This document shows, in pieces, positions 53,473-62,959 of a stretch of DNA of 62,959 nt. The notes under the pieces were generated by a model. It saw only the letters and a program-made list of their open reading frames with translations, made no database searches and was not told the origin of the DNA. The stretch covers positions 1 through 62,959 of the forward strand of contig JALCMP010000010.1 in the NCBI GenBank assembly GCA_022648545.1, given 5' to 3'. The position numbers and the translations under genes are program-made. How positions within the stretch are numbered: position 1 is the first letter of the stretch; each line of letters opens with the position of its first letter. The DNA comes from Bacteroidales bacterium (GTDB lineage: Bacteria > Bacteroidota > Bacteroidia > Bacteroidales > UBA932).

Positions 53473-54936
53473 ATGAATGATACCATAAAGAAACATGCTA
53501 TATCCGGAACTCGTTGGATGACTATTTCAACGGCTACCACTTCTGTTGTTCAGATTTTGCGGTTATCTATATTGGCGAGATTCTTAGATAAATCTGATTT
53601 TGGTATAGTTGCAATATTGTCGTTTATTCTGGGTTTAACAAATACCTTTGCGGATTTGGGGTTTGCATCGGCAATAATGCATGAAAAAAAATTATCAAAT
53701 AAAGATTTCAGCAGTTTGTTCTGGATACAGTTTTTTATATTTCTTCTTTTATATATTCTTATTTCATTATCATCCGGGATTATTGCTTCATTTTATAAAA
53801 CATCTGAATTATCATATTTAGTTCCAATTGCACTAGTTAATCTTTTATTCTGGAGCGGTGGAAAATTGTATGATACAGTATTGCAGAAGGATCTGCTTTT
53901 TAAAACAATTGCTGTAAGAAATATTATCTCGGCAACAATTTCTTTAATTTTTGCATTGATATTAGCTTTATATGGTTTTGAAATATATAGTCTTGTTTTG
54001 TCGACTGTGCTGCATACTCTTATTGATAATGCGTGGAATTTTATTTCCGGACAAAAGAATTACAAGCTTATTTTCTACTGTAATATTAAAAAGGTCTTTC
54101 CTTTAATTAAAATCGGACTATATCAAACGGGGACACAAATAGTGGATTATGTTTCTTCCAGACTTGATATATTAATTATCGGTAAAATTTTAGGTGTTGA
54201 TGTTCTGGGATTATATAATCTGGCAAAGGAACTCGTTCTTAAAATAATGATTTTAATTAATACAATTGTCAATAAAGTTTCTCTGCCAATATTTGCGCAT
54301 TTGCAGGATGAAAAAGATGTTTTGAAAGAAAAATTCTGTCAGGTTATTAATATGTTGTCTTTTGTTAATTTCCCAATAGCAATTCTATTGTGTATATGTA
54401 GCAAATATATAATTGATATTTTATACGGGGCACAATATGTAGACGCAGCACCTGCAATGTCGATATTATCTATATGGAGTTTATTCGTATGTGTAGGCAA
54501 TCCTGAGGGGAATCTTTCAATCGCAAAAGGCAGAACTGATATTTCTTTTGTATATACTTTATTAAGATTGGTAATTACTTTGCCTATTGTTCTAATATCA
54601 TCAACGATATCCTTGACGGCTGTAGCATGGGCTCAGGTTGTTGTTATTATAATAATGCTTGTTGTTGGATGGAGAATGTTAATATACCGCTTATTGGGCT
54701 TGTCGTTTAAAGATTATATCGGTTCATTTTTTAAGATAGCTGTATATACATTATTTGTGGGAAGTATTTTTTATCCTATTGGATATAATAATGTATTTAA
54801 AATACAAAATTCCTTTATTGCCATTATAATTTACGGTATCTTGGCACTTACGTCATATTTATTTATGTATATTATTTTCGACAGGAAATATCTAATATCT
54901 CAAATTAAAATCTTTGGACAAATATTAAAGGACTAG
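53473..54936 (+). CDS. Wzx-type lipid-linked oligosaccharide flippase
   Basis: A 487-residue membrane protein of the MOP superfamily (WzxC-like), with about 12-14 helices. Typical features are GTRWMTISTATTSVVQILRLSILARFLDKSDFG at the N-terminus (split here by helix boundaries), and DYVSSRLDILIIGKILGVDVLGLYNLAKEL in the middle. It would move undecaprenyl-linked repeat units across the inner membrane for polymerisation by Wzy (56706). Confidence 0.9.
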   Translation: MNDTIKKHAISGTRWMTISTATTSVVQILRLSILARFLDKSDFGIVAILSFILGLTNTFADLGFASAIMHEKKLSNKDFSSLFWIQFFIFLLLYILISLSSGIIASFYKTSELSYLVPIALVNLLFWSGGKLYDTVLQKDLLFKTIAVRNIISATISLIFALILALYGFEIYSLVLSTVLHTLIDNAWNFISGQKNYKLIFYCNIKKVFPLIKIGLYQTGTQIVDYVSSRLDILIIGKILGVDVLGLYNLAKELVLKIMILINTIVNKVSLPIFAHLQDEKDVLKEKFCQVINMLSFVNFPIAILLCICSKYIIDILYGAQYVDAAPAMSILSIWSLFVCVGNPEGNLSIAKGRTDISFVYTLLRLVITLPIVLISSTISLTAVAWAQVVVIIIMLVVGWRMLIYRLLGLSFKDYIGSFFKIAVYTLFVGSIFYPIGYNNVFKIQNSFIAIIIYGILALTSYLFMYIIFDRKYLISQIKIFGQILKD

Positions 54937-54967
54937 GATATATTTATTAAACAGTTTAATTATTGGA

Positions 54968-56692
54968 TTGCTGGTAACCGTGAATAAATTGAAGGACTTT
55001 AAAAAAATAGTAATTATGCTTTCTACTTTTATTTTAGAAATATCAAAAACTCTAACAGATTACAATTTTATTCATAAAGATGATAATAAGTTTGAAGGAG
55101 ATAATGTAGATTACAATAACTCTGAATATTTTGTTATGTTCTGTGGGGTATCTTTGAATAAAAAAGATTTGCTTTGTAAATACGGTTTGGATAAGGATTC
55201 ATGGTCCCGATATTTTATAAATTCGTATGAAAAGGAAGGAGAAACCTTTTTTTATGAAATTAAGGGTACTTTTTGCGGAGCCTTTTATGATAAAGTACAG
55301 AAAAAGTGGATTCTCTTTTCAGATCATATAGGTAGCAAGGCTGTTTATTATGCGGAATATAAAGATTACTATTTTATATCAAATAATTATGTTGATTTAA
55401 TGAAGTACATGAGAGAAAAAGGTTCTTCTTTTACTCTTAATGAATTTTCTGCTTATTTGTTATTGACATATGGGTATACATTTGAAGAATTGACTATAAC
55501 AAATGAGATAAAACGTATAATGATAGGAAAATATGTTGTAATAGAAAATAGTCGATTGTTGATGAAGGATTTCTATAAGCTGAAAGAGAATCATATAAAA
55601 ATAGAGGAAAACGATGCAATAAAAGAAATCGATAAGAGATTCCGTCACGCATTAAAACAAGCTTTTGAAAAAGATAATGAATATGGTTATAAGCATGTTG
55701 CTAATTTAAGCGGCGGGCTGGATTCCCGTATGACTGTGTGGGTGGCTCATGAAATTGGATATACAAATCAGTTGAATATTACTTTTTCCCAAAGTGGTTA
55801 TCTGGATGAAAAAATAGCGAGGGCAATAGCGGTAGATCTGAAACATGAGTGGATTTTTAAGGCCTTAGACAACGGATCTTTTTTAACGGATGTAGATAAT
55901 GTTACAAAAATAACTGGAGGAAATGTATTATATTATGGGCTGGCCCACGGCCTTAGTTTATATAAGTATCTTAATTGGAAAAATCTCGGGATTTTGCACT
56001 CGGGACAGTTGGGTGATGTTATACTTTCGTCATCATTCTCGTCAGATAATGATGACGAAAATAAAAATCGTCTAGGTTTAGGGGCCTATTCGACTGCTCT
56101 TCTTGACAGGGTAAGTGATTATGAATTCAGAGGAGATTATGGGAATTTGGATATATTTAAGATCTTCATAAGGGGGTTTTATGGAGCGAATCAGGGGCTT
56201 AAGGATATAATGAGATTTACTGAAACATATTCTCCTTTTTATGATATTGATTTCATGGATTTTGTTTTAAGTCTGCCGGTCAAAATGCGATATAACCATT
56301 ATATATATAAAAAATGGATACTAAAAGAATATCCGCAAGCTGCATCGTATATTTGGGAAAAAGAAAAAGTGCCTGTTAATTATCCTTTCTGGATAAATTT
56401 GGGAGGTAGAAAATTACCATTGAAAGAAATTCCGGTAAAAATATTGTCAAGATTGGGTATTAGTAAATATGGTGCCAATAATAAAAATAATATGAACCCT
56501 TTGGATTATTGGTATAGAACTAACAATGACCTAACTTTTTTTCTTGATACTTATTTTAATGATAATATAGGTCTTTTATCTGCTTATCCGGAACTTAAGC
56601 ACGATTGTGAGAATTTATATTTCAATCATACGGCTACTGAAAAGAATCAAGTTATATCGCTGTTGAGTGCATGTAAGATTATAATGGAATAA
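54968..56692 (+). CDS. asparagine-synthase-like enzyme lacking glutaminase Cys
   Basis: A 574-residue protein with an N-terminal GATase-like fold (about 50-200; ICGxxxG-like pieces replaced by YFVMFCGVSLN) and a C-terminal AsnB synthetase domain with PP-loop LSGGLDSRM at 247-255 and the SFSSDND region near 360. Glutamine-dependent family members carry Cys at position 2; here no Cys follows any plausible initiator Met. WbpS-type homologues in O-antigen clusters amidate uronic acids, and beta-lactam synthetase shows that Cys-less relatives can use other nucleophiles. The role here is open. A later start (MLSTFILEISK, residue 17) is possible. Confidence 0.8.
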   Translation: MLVTVNKLKDFKKIVIMLSTFILEISKTLTDYNFIHKDDNKFEGDNVDYNNSEYFVMFCGVSLNKKDLLCKYGLDKDSWSRYFINSYEKEGETFFYEIKGTFCGAFYDKVQKKWILFSDHIGSKAVYYAEYKDYYFISNNYVDLMKYMREKGSSFTLNEFSAYLLLTYGYTFEELTITNEIKRIMIGKYVVIENSRLLMKDFYKLKENHIKIEENDAIKEIDKRFRHALKQAFEKDNEYGYKHVANLSGGLDSRMTVWVAHEIGYTNQLNITFSQSGYLDEKIARAIAVDLKHEWIFKALDNGSFLTDVDNVTKITGGNVLYYGLAHGLSLYKYLNWKNLGILHSGQLGDVILSSSFSSDNDDENKNRLGLGAYSTALLDRVSDYEFRGDYGNLDIFKIFIRGFYGANQGLKDIMRFTETYSPFYDIDFMDFVLSLPVKMRYNHYIYKKWILKEYPQAASYIWEKEKVPVNYPFWINLGGRKLPLKEIPVKILSRLGISKYGANNKNNMNPLDYWYRTNNDLTFFLDTYFNDNIGLLSAYPELKHDCENLYFNHTATEKNQVISLLSACKIIME

Positions 56693-56705
56693 AGAAGCCA
56701 TCCAT

Positions 56706-58178
56706 ATGAACAAAATAAAAAAGACAGGAATGCGTAGATACATATTGACAAATATTATTGCGGCATTATCTTTTATTATATTTATTTATATCTGTATAAA
56801 TTATAATAGTATTCCTCAAGGTCATAGGGCAATAATTATTTTCCCTTTTATATGGGGGGCGTATAATTTGTTCGGAAGTATTAGAAAATGGATATTTAGA
56901 GCGCCCTCGCTTGCCCTGTTTGATTTATTATGTTTCATTCGTTATGGTGTATTGATATTTTTGCTTGTTTTAAATAATAACTATTCTTCAGCCCGGTTTT
57001 CCGTTCATGTAAATTCTGACGAAGATTATCTTTTTGCTTACGAATTAATGCTATATGAACTTATTGTAATCATTATTACAATAGAACTATGCATTAAATT
57101 AATGTTTAAGTCTAATATATCTGTGTATAAACAGAATATTCCTATAAACAAAGGATCATGTCCGGGGTATTTGCTGGTGGTTTTGTTGGGAATAGCAGGA
57201 CTTTTTCTTTTTCCTAAATACCTTGATAACATGAATATATTTTCCGTAAAATCAGGATTTGAAAAGGAAGTAATACAAGGAAGTTTCTTATCATTAACGT
57301 TGGGCTATTTTATAAAAAGTATCCAAATTGTAATATTTCTAAGTTTGCTGAAATATTATGCAAGAAGGCAATCAAGATATAAACATGTAAATAAATGGCC
57401 CTTGTTCTTTTTTGCATTTTTGAATTGTGCAATAATATGGAATACAAACAGGACTACATTGCTAATAAACGTAATACTTACCTTGATTATGCTTATTTAC
57501 ATATTTCCGGAATATAAAAAAGAAATGACATTTTTGTTTGGAGGGGCCGGAATAATAATGGTAATATTAATGACTCTTTACCGATCGTTTGGGATTGTTT
57601 CCGTTGCAAAGGTAGGAACGTCCGGCTTTACTTCCATCTATGGGCTGAATGTTTTTTCATCATATCTTGGCGAGTATGTTTCCGGTCCGGATTCGGTGTT
57701 GTCCGGAATTCAGATTAAAAATCTCTATCCGGTTAATTTTGATACTTTTATGAATGATATGTTTATGTCAACAAATGTAATTAGCAAATTTTTGTCGCCG
57801 TCATTTGTACATAATAATACAGCCTATTTCTTTAATCAATATTGCGGATTCCATGTTACTAATTCTGTAATTATACCTAGCGTTTCCGAAGGTTATTTGT
57901 TTTTCGGTTTTCTTGGAGCTCCGATCTTTACAGTCATAACCTTGATAATAATGATGTTCTCTGAAAAGAAAGCATTAACATCTAGGGATATCGGACTTAA
58001 GTATGCCTGGAATTACAATGCATTATTTATATCCGGAATTCCTGGGGCAAATTGGATGCTTTCAATGATGTATTTGTCAATGTACTTTTTACCATTATAT
58101 CTTATAATGAAATTTAATGTAATTTTATATAAGACTAAAAAGAGATCTATATCAAAATATAAATGTTATAATGAGTGA
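56706..58178 (+). CDS. Wzy-like O-antigen/oligosaccharide polymerase
   Basis: A 490-residue membrane protein with about 12 helices and a longer periplasmic loop near 310-390 (YGLNVFSSYLGEYVSGPDSVL ... NQYCGFHVTNSV), as in oligosaccharide repeat-unit polymerases. Sequence conservation in this group is low, so the call rests on topology and on the Wzx and glycosyltransferase neighbours. Its end overlaps the next gene by 8 bp. Confidence 0.8.
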   Translation: MNKIKKTGMRRYILTNIIAALSFIIFIYICINYNSIPQGHRAIIIFPFIWGAYNLFGSIRKWIFRAPSLALFDLLCFIRYGVLIFLLVLNNNYSSARFSVHVNSDEDYLFAYELMLYELIVIIITIELCIKLMFKSNISVYKQNIPINKGSCPGYLLVVLLGIAGLFLFPKYLDNMNIFSVKSGFEKEVIQGSFLSLTLGYFIKSIQIVIFLSLLKYYARRQSRYKHVNKWPLFFFAFLNCAIIWNTNRTTLLINVILTLIMLIYIFPEYKKEMTFLFGGAGIIMVILMTLYRSFGIVSVAKVGTSGFTSIYGLNVFSSYLGEYVSGPDSVLSGIQIKNLYPVNFDTFMNDMFMSTNVISKFLSPSFVHNNTAYFFNQYCGFHVTNSVIIPSVSEGYLFFGFLGAPIFTVITLIIMMFSEKKALTSRDIGLKYAWNYNALFISGIPGANWMLSMMYLSMYFLPLYLIMKFNVILYKTKKRSISKYKCYNE

Positions 58179-59259
58179 AATTATTATTATTATAAAAGGA
58201 TCTTTAGACAAGGCGGTTCCTATTATTAGCATTGCAAAAAATTTTAATGCGAATAATCATAATGTGAGAATTTTATGCGGCTGTATATCTCCTATGTTAA
58301 AAGAAAATTTTAGAAATACGGGCATAAGCATTACATCTCTTAATATTAATGAAAATGATGGAAAGAATCCTTTTTCTCAGAAAATAAGGTCATGGGTGAG
58401 TTTTAGAATAGGAGTCAAAAGGTTCTTAAAAACTGCTGAATATGAGTACTTATATATTGCTACGGGAGATACGGCTATTGATCTGAAAGGCATATATGAT
58501 AAATCAAAATATATATTGCATTTGCGGGAATTATATGATAGCAGTCCGCTTTATATGAAGTTGCTTGAGAAAATAGCAAGAAGAGCATATAAAGTAGTTG
58601 TCCCGGAGTTGAACAGAGCTTATTTGTATTATCATTTCCTTAAACTGGATACGGTTCCGTCAATTATAGTAAACAGACCTTTTGATCATCCGCGTACAAG
58701 GAAAATGGATATAGATTTTTTGGATCCTGAAATACAGACAAAAATTAAGACTAAAAAAAATATCATATATCAAGGGCCTATTGCCAGAGAAAGAGATTTG
58801 ACGAAGCTTGTTGAAGCATCTTTGGAATGGAACAGCAATGAATATAATTTAATTTTATTGGGGAAAGATTACGGTATGCTGGATGTTTATAGAAAGATTA
58901 ATCCAAATATTCTTCATATACCTTTTGTCTCTCCTCCATTACATTTGAACATTACAAGCTGGGCATATATAGGTGTAATTGCATATGATTTAAAAAGCTT
59001 GAATACCATTTATTGTGCACCCAACAAGGTATGGGAATTTTCAGGATTCGGAATACCGGTCTTAGGAAGTTGTAACCCTGGATTATTTTCTAGTATCGGC
59101 TATTTTAATGCCGGGAAATTGGTGGATTTTTATAATTGTGACAAAATCATCAACGGCATCGATTTTATTATTAATAATTATGATATTATGCGGAAAAATG
59201 CTGTAAAAATGTATGATAATGCAGAATTAAATATAAACGAATTATTAAACAACAGCTGA
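58171..59259 (+). CDS. glycosyltransferase, GT4-like
   Basis: A 362-residue GT-B glycosyltransferase. The N-terminal half starts SEIIIIIKGSLDKAVPIISIAK, and the C-terminal half has KNIIYQGPIARERDLTKLVEA and a donor-site region CAPNKVWEFSGFGIPVLGS, where the usual E(x)7E pattern appears as KVWEFSGFGIPV. Sugar donor is unknown. It overlaps wzy by 8 bp and precedes another glycosyltransferase. Confidence 0.8.
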   Translation: MSEIIIIIKGSLDKAVPIISIAKNFNANNHNVRILCGCISPMLKENFRNTGISITSLNINENDGKNPFSQKIRSWVSFRIGVKRFLKTAEYEYLYIATGDTAIDLKGIYDKSKYILHLRELYDSSPLYMKLLEKIARRAYKVVVPELNRAYLYYHFLKLDTVPSIIVNRPFDHPRTRKMDIDFLDPEIQTKIKTKKNIIYQGPIARERDLTKLVEASLEWNSNEYNLILLGKDYGMLDVYRKINPNILHIPFVSPPLHLNITSWAYIGVIAYDLKSLNTIYCAPNKVWEFSGFGIPVLGSCNPGLFSSIGYFNAGKLVDFYNCDKIINGIDFIINNYDIMRKNAVKMYDNAELNINELLNNS

Positions 59260-59271
59260 AAAACTTTTTAT

Positions 59272-60399
59272 ATGAAGGTATTGATAAATTTGTCCACGAT
59301 AAAAAAGGGGGGAGGGCAAAATGTAGCTTTGAATTTTTTGTATGATCTTTTTAATAGCAGCTATAATCATGATTTTGTGTTTTTGGTAGTAAAAAATTCT
59401 GAAATTCATAAATTTTTGTTGAAAGAAAATAATGCTAAGATCCTATTTACCGTCGGTAATCCCTTTTTAAGAATTTTTTATGAACTTTTTAAGTTTTCAT
59501 GGTTATTAAAGAAAAGTAAGATAGATATTATTTATACTTATTTCGGATACGGTTTATTTATAAATAATATTCCCCAGGTTTGTGGAGTTGCTGCATCTAA
59601 TATTTTTTATCCTGAAATTAAGTTCTGGAAAGGAAATTTTATAAATGTAATACTAAAAAGACTAATTGATAGATATCGAATATATGGAATCAAAAGAGCC
59701 GAAGCTCTAATTTTTGAAAATAAATATATGGAAGAAAGGAGCCATACATTATTTCATATAGATCCGGGGAAAACGTGTTATATCCCTCCTTCTTATAATC
59801 CTGATTTTGGTGAGGAAGTTTTAAATTGTTCTGTATTGCGTGAGGGCGGCGTTAAGATTTTGATGTTATGTGGATGGCAGAGGAATAAAAATATATTAGA
59901 AGTTCCTGAAATAGCTTATTATCTGAGAAAATATTCGCATTCTCAATTTAAGTTTATAATAACGGCACCTTTAGACGGTTCCGGCGAATATAAAATATTT
60001 AAAAAGCTTGTAGAAAAATATGATGTATATGATATGATTTCAATAATCGGTCCTGTTGCAAAATCCCGACTCAAGAGCCTCTATGAACAAATAGATTTTG
60101 TATTGCTTCTTAGTAAACTTGAAAGTTTTAGTAACAATATTATTGAATCGTGGCTTTTTGGAAAACCTTTGATCATAAGTAATGAAAAATGGGCAAAATC
60201 AATTTGCGGGGAGGCCGCATATTATGTTGACAGAGATAATGTCCGTGAGATATCTTCAGCTATTGTAAAATTGCAGAATTCTAATGATATTATATCAAAA
60301 TTAACATATAACGGGAGTGAAAAATTATATAAATACCCATCAATTACACAGAGGACTAAACTTGAAATCTCATTCTTGGAAAAATTTTACAGAAAATGA
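59272..60399 (+). CDS. glycosyltransferase family 4 (group 1)
   Basis: A 375-residue GT4 enzyme. [16 protein letters not shown] is the usual N-terminal Gly-rich loop, [20 protein letters not shown] starts the donor domain, and [24 protein letters not shown] is the E(x)7E donor motif. Sugar donor unknown. Its stop overlaps the acyltransferase start by 4 bp (ATGA). Confidence 0.88.
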   Translation: MKVLINLSTIKKGGGQNVALNFLYDLFNSSYNHDFVFLVVKNSEIHKFLLKENNAKILFTVGNPFLRIFYELFKFSWLLKKSKIDIIYTYFGYGLFINNIPQVCGVAASNIFYPEIKFWKGNFINVILKRLIDRYRIYGIKRAEALIFENKYMEERSHTLFHIDPGKTCYIPPSYNPDFGEEVLNCSVLREGGVKILMLCGWQRNKNILEVPEIAYYLRKYSHSQFKFIITAPLDGSGEYKIFKKLVEKYDVYDMISIIGPVAKSRLKSLYEQIDFVLLLSKLESFSNNIIESWLFGKPLIISNEKWAKSICGEAAYYVDRDNVREISSAIVKLQNSNDIISKLTYNGSEKLYKYPSITQRTKLEISFLEKFYRK

Positions 60400-60908
60400 A
60401 AGATTTTCTTATAAGTTCTTTTGAATTTTTATCAGGGTTAATTTTTTGTTTGCCTAGGTATAAATTTTTAAATCCTATTAAGAGATATTTTCTCTTAATA
60501 CAAGGAGGGAAAATAGGTAAACGTATAACATATTATCCCGGAATAAAGATAGGATATGCGAAAAAATTAAAAATAGGAAATGATGTTGATCTGGCGTGGG
60601 GCGTTATAATTACTGCTCAAGGTGGGGTTGAGATAGGAGATAGGACATTAATAGGATATAGGACCCAAATTTTGTCAGCTAATCATATTATACCGGAGAA
60701 TCATAAACAAATTTTTCGTTCTGGACATGTTTTGTCGAAAGTAATAATTGAAAATGATGTTTGGATAGGAGCAAATTGTGTAATTTTACCAGGTGTCAAA
60801 ATTGGTGAAGGAGCGGTCATTGCAGCAGGAAGTGTTGTGACAAAAGATGTTGAACCTTTTTTTATTGTTGGTGGAATCCCAGCAAAACAAATTAAAATAA
60901 GAAATTAG
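60396..60908 (+). CDS. left-handed beta-helix acyltransferase
   Basis: A 170-residue hexapeptide-repeat acyltransferase related to the WcaF/NodL/LacA group. Repeats run from about 55 to 165 ([63 protein letters not shown]), with catalytic His in [10 protein letters not shown]. It likely O-acetylates the glycan. It begins inside the stop region of the GT4 gene and precedes the two-domain oxidoreductase by 1 bp. Confidence 0.88.
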   Translation: MKDFLISSFEFLSGLIFCLPRYKFLNPIKRYFLLIQGGKIGKRITYYPGIKIGYAKKLKIGNDVDLAWGVIITAQGGVEIGDRTLIGYRTQILSANHIIPENHKQIFRSGHVLSKVIIENDVWIGANCVILPGVKIGEGAVIAAGSVVTKDVEPFFIVGGIPAKQIKIRN

Positions 60909-60909
60909 T

Positions 60910-62959
60910 ATGAAACAAATAATTCAGGATTTACATAAGGGTAATACCATATTAGAAGAAGTCCCGGTTCCTCTTGTAAGAACGGGGGCTGTTTTAATAA
61001 GGACGACACGTAGCCTTATTTCTTTAGGAACGGAACGTATGCTGGTCGATTTCGGCAAAGCCGGTTTTATTGCAAAAGCACGCCAGCAGCCGGATAAAGT
61101 AAAGCAGGTTATAGATAAGATAAAGACTGAAGGATTTAAATCTACGCTCGATGCTGTTTTTAACAAATTGAACCAGCCTATTCCTTTGGGATATTGTAAT
61201 GTCGGTGTTGTTCAGGAGGTCGGAAAAAATGTTAAAGATTTTAAAGCAGGAGACAGAGTTGCTTCTAATGGAAATCATGCCGAATTTGTATGTGTCCCCT
61301 CTAATTTGGTAGCAAAAATTCCGGATAATGTTAGTGATGATGATGCAACTTTTACAGTGATAGGTTCCATTGCTTTGGAAGGTGTAAGATTATGTAATCC
61401 TACATTTGGAGAAACTATTGTTGTTATAGGACTTGGACTTGTTGGACTTATTTCTTCGCAAATATTAAAAGCCAACGGATGTAATGTTATTGGCTATGAT
61501 TTTGATCAGAGTAAGGTCGATATTGCTGCAGCAAAAGGAATTGCGGCTTTTAATCCTGTCGATGGCATAGATCCTGTAAATTTCGTTATGCAACATACTA
61601 AAAATACAGGAGCCGATGGTGTTATTATTACTGCTTCAAATAGCTCTGATGAAATTATACACCAAGCCGCTTTAATGAGTCGTAAAAGAGGTCGTATCGT
61701 TCTCATAGGCGTTGTTGGATTAAATATAAGGAGAGATGATTTTTACAAAAAGGAATTATCATTTCAAGTTTCCTGCTCATATGGTCCAGGACGATACGAT
61801 GATAATTATGAGAATAAGGGGGAAGATTATCCGATCGGATATGTCAGGTGGACCGAAAAACGTAATTTTGAAGCAATATTAAATGCTATTTCGGATGGAT
61901 TGATTGATTTGCATCCGCTTATTACGGAAAAGATTCCTCTGGAAGATTTTGGGAAAGTATATGACAATATGCATAAGCATAATGTTATTGCGTCAATTTT
62001 AACTTATCCTGAGAAAAGTGAAAGACAAACTACTATCGAGGTTTTTTCCAATAAATATAAACCATCGCCGTCATGCATTATGGGGATAGTAGGAGCCGGT
62101 AATTTTACGTCTTCAACTGTAATTCCTTCACTAAAGTCATTGAATGCTGATGTGAAAATAATTGCTAGCGCCGGAGGCCTTTCTGCTAAATTATTGGCAA
62201 AAAAAGGAAATATAAAACAGGCTACCTCCGATTATCATAAAATATTGGAAGATCCGGAAGTAAATACTGCTATTATTACAACAAGGCATGATTTGCATGC
62301 TATTATGACGTTGCAGGCATTAAAAGCCGGTAAAAATGTTTTGGTAGAGAAACCATTATGCCTTAATGAAGAACAGCTTGGTGAAATTGTAAAAGAACAG
62401 AGAGAGTCCGGAAAAATTGTAATCGTTGGGTATAACAGACGTTTCGCTCCTCTTGCCGTAAAAATGAAAAAAACGATAGGGGAGGGACCTGTAAATATTA
62501 TAGCAACAATGAATGCCGGATTTATTCCTGAAGAATCATGGGTGCAGGATTTGAAGGTTGGCGGTGGCCGCATAATAGGGGAAGCATGCCATTTTATTGA
62601 TTTGTGCACATATCTGTCTGGTTGTAGAGTTAAGGCTGTATGTATGAATAGTATGGGAATTGCACCGAAAGAAAATACGGATAATGTGACCATTTTGTTA
62701 AAATATGAAAATGGTTCGAATGCTTCAATAAATTATTTTGCAAATGGGAGTAAATCATATCCAAAAGAACGGATAGAAGTTTACGTCCAAGGGAAAACTC
62801 TTATTCTTGATAATTGGAGAAAATTAAAATTATATGGTGTAAACGGAAAGGATAGAGTTATTAAGAAAAAACTGGATAAAGGTCATGTTAATTTATATAA
62901 GGAATATATTGATTCCGTTAAAAAAGGGTTGCCTTTAATCCCTTTTGAGGATATTATTA
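60910..62959 (+). CDS. two-domain oxidoreductase (Zn-type dehydrogenase plus Gfo/Idh), partial
   Basis: The frame opens at ATG 60910 and runs past the window edge (at least 683 codons). The N-terminal ~370 residues are a medium-chain dehydrogenase/reductase (PLGYCNVGVVQEVGKNVKDF, GDRVASNGNHAE, VVIGLGLVGLISSQIL). From about 395 a Gfo/Idh/MocA domain follows (MGIVGAGNFTSS, NTAIITTRHDLHAIMTLQAL, GKNVLVEKPLCLN). Such fused proteins occur in Bacteroidota glycan clusters and probably oxidise a sugar or sugar acid; the substrate is unknown. The 3' end is missing. Confidence 0.88.
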   Translation, partial: MKQIIQDLHKGNTILEEVPVPLVRTGAVLIRTTRSLISLGTERMLVDFGKAGFIAKARQQPDKVKQVIDKIKTEGFKSTLDAVFNKLNQPIPLGYCNVGVVQEVGKNVKDFKAGDRVASNGNHAEFVCVPSNLVAKIPDNVSDDDATFTVIGSIALEGVRLCNPTFGETIVVIGLGLVGLISSQILKANGCNVIGYDFDQSKVDIAAAKGIAAFNPVDGIDPVNFVMQHTKNTGADGVIITASNSSDEIIHQAALMSRKRGRIVLIGVVGLNIRRDDFYKKELSFQVSCSYGPGRYDDNYENKGEDYPIGYVRWTEKRNFEAILNAISDGLIDLHPLITEKIPLEDFGKVYDNMHKHNVIASILTYPEKSERQTTIEVFSNKYKPSPSCIMGIVGAGNFTSSTVIPSLKSLNADVKIIASAGGLSAKLLAKKGNIKQATSDYHKILEDPEVNTAIITTRHDLHAIMTLQALKAGKNVLVEKPLCLNEEQLGEIVKEQRESGKIVIVGYNRRFAPLAVKMKKTIGEGPVNIIATMNAGFIPEESWVQDLKVGGGRIIGEACHFIDLCTYLSGCRVKAVCMNSMGIAPKENTDNVTILLKYENGSNASINYFANGSKSYPKERIEVYVQGKTLILDNWRKLKLYGVNGKDRVIKKKLDKGHVNLYKEYIDSVKKGLPLIPFEDII

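Noticed and set aside
1-62959. CRISPR arrays, rRNA, prophage or complete transposase genes
   Set aside because: No regularly spaced repeats, no rRNA-like sequence, and no phage structural or full transposase proteins were seen on either strand.

Overview
The window looks like a chromosomal segment of a Bacteroidales-type bacterium (phylum Bacteroidota). The evidence is the set of phylum-typical proteins (PUR-alpha-like DUF3276, DUF5606, YbbR, a long NusB, an UpxY-type antiterminator, a BlaR1-like peptidase with a TonB C-terminal domain), the lack of strong Shine-Dalgarno sequences, and repeated matches to the Bacteroidota promoter pattern TTTG-N19-TAnnTTTG. The clearest matches are upstream of blaI, tRNA-Val and a response regulator gene.

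Left part (1-3.8 kb): a small Cys-rich peptide gene that resembles a ribosomal natural-product precursor, a blaI/blaR1-type regulatory pair with a likely operator on its own -7 box, tRNA-Cys, and DUF3276. Housekeeping block (3.8-26.2 kb): nusB-yajC-ybbR-coaE-djlA-like-DUF5606-rimO-fabG on the plus strand, a decayed insertion-sequence fragment, a DUF6340-like lipoprotein, yicC, glnS-rfbA, two Spy-like periplasmic paralogues, rnhA, pdxA, recG, a 103-bp inverted-repeat element, nfo, gpsA, pgi, folC and tRNA-Val.

Surface-polysaccharide region (26.4-62.96 kb): a first export set (large SLBB outer-membrane protein, WecA/MraY-like initiating transferase, Wzz) meets a convergent wlbA gene; then rfbC-rfbD-rfbB for dTDP-L-rhamnose (rfbA lies at 14.6 kb); then an orphan response regulator and nadE on the minus strand. 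From 37.7 kb a second operon runs to the window edge: UpxY antiterminator, Wza-like lipoprotein, a Wzc-like tyrosine kinase broken by an in-frame UAG, a second WecA/MraY-like transferase, a PHP tyrosine phosphatase, a decayed AlbA/Schlafen-type fragment, a phospholipase B-like N-terminal-nucleophile hydrolase, wecC and wecB (UDP-ManNAcA), a four-gene amino-sugar cassette (dehydratase, LegC-like aminotransferase, ATP-grasp ligase, PtmE-like CBS/nucleotidyltransferase), three glycosyltransferases, Wzx, an asparagine-synthase-like enzyme without the glutaminase cysteine, Wzy, an acyltransferase, and a partial two-domain oxidoreductase.

Together the right half encodes a Wzx/Wzy-dependent O-antigen or capsule that likely contains rhamnose, ManNAcA (perhaps amidated) and an acylated amino-dideoxy sugar. 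The most unusual points are the nonsense-interrupted Wzc, the phospholipase B-like gene inside a glycan operon, the ATP-grasp sugar cassette, the AsnB-like enzyme lacking its glutaminase nucleophile, the RiPP-precursor-like peptide at the left edge, and the inverted-repeat element that supplies the recG stop codon. No CRISPR array, rRNA, phage or complete transposase was found. All calls are from reading the sequence; no database search was run.
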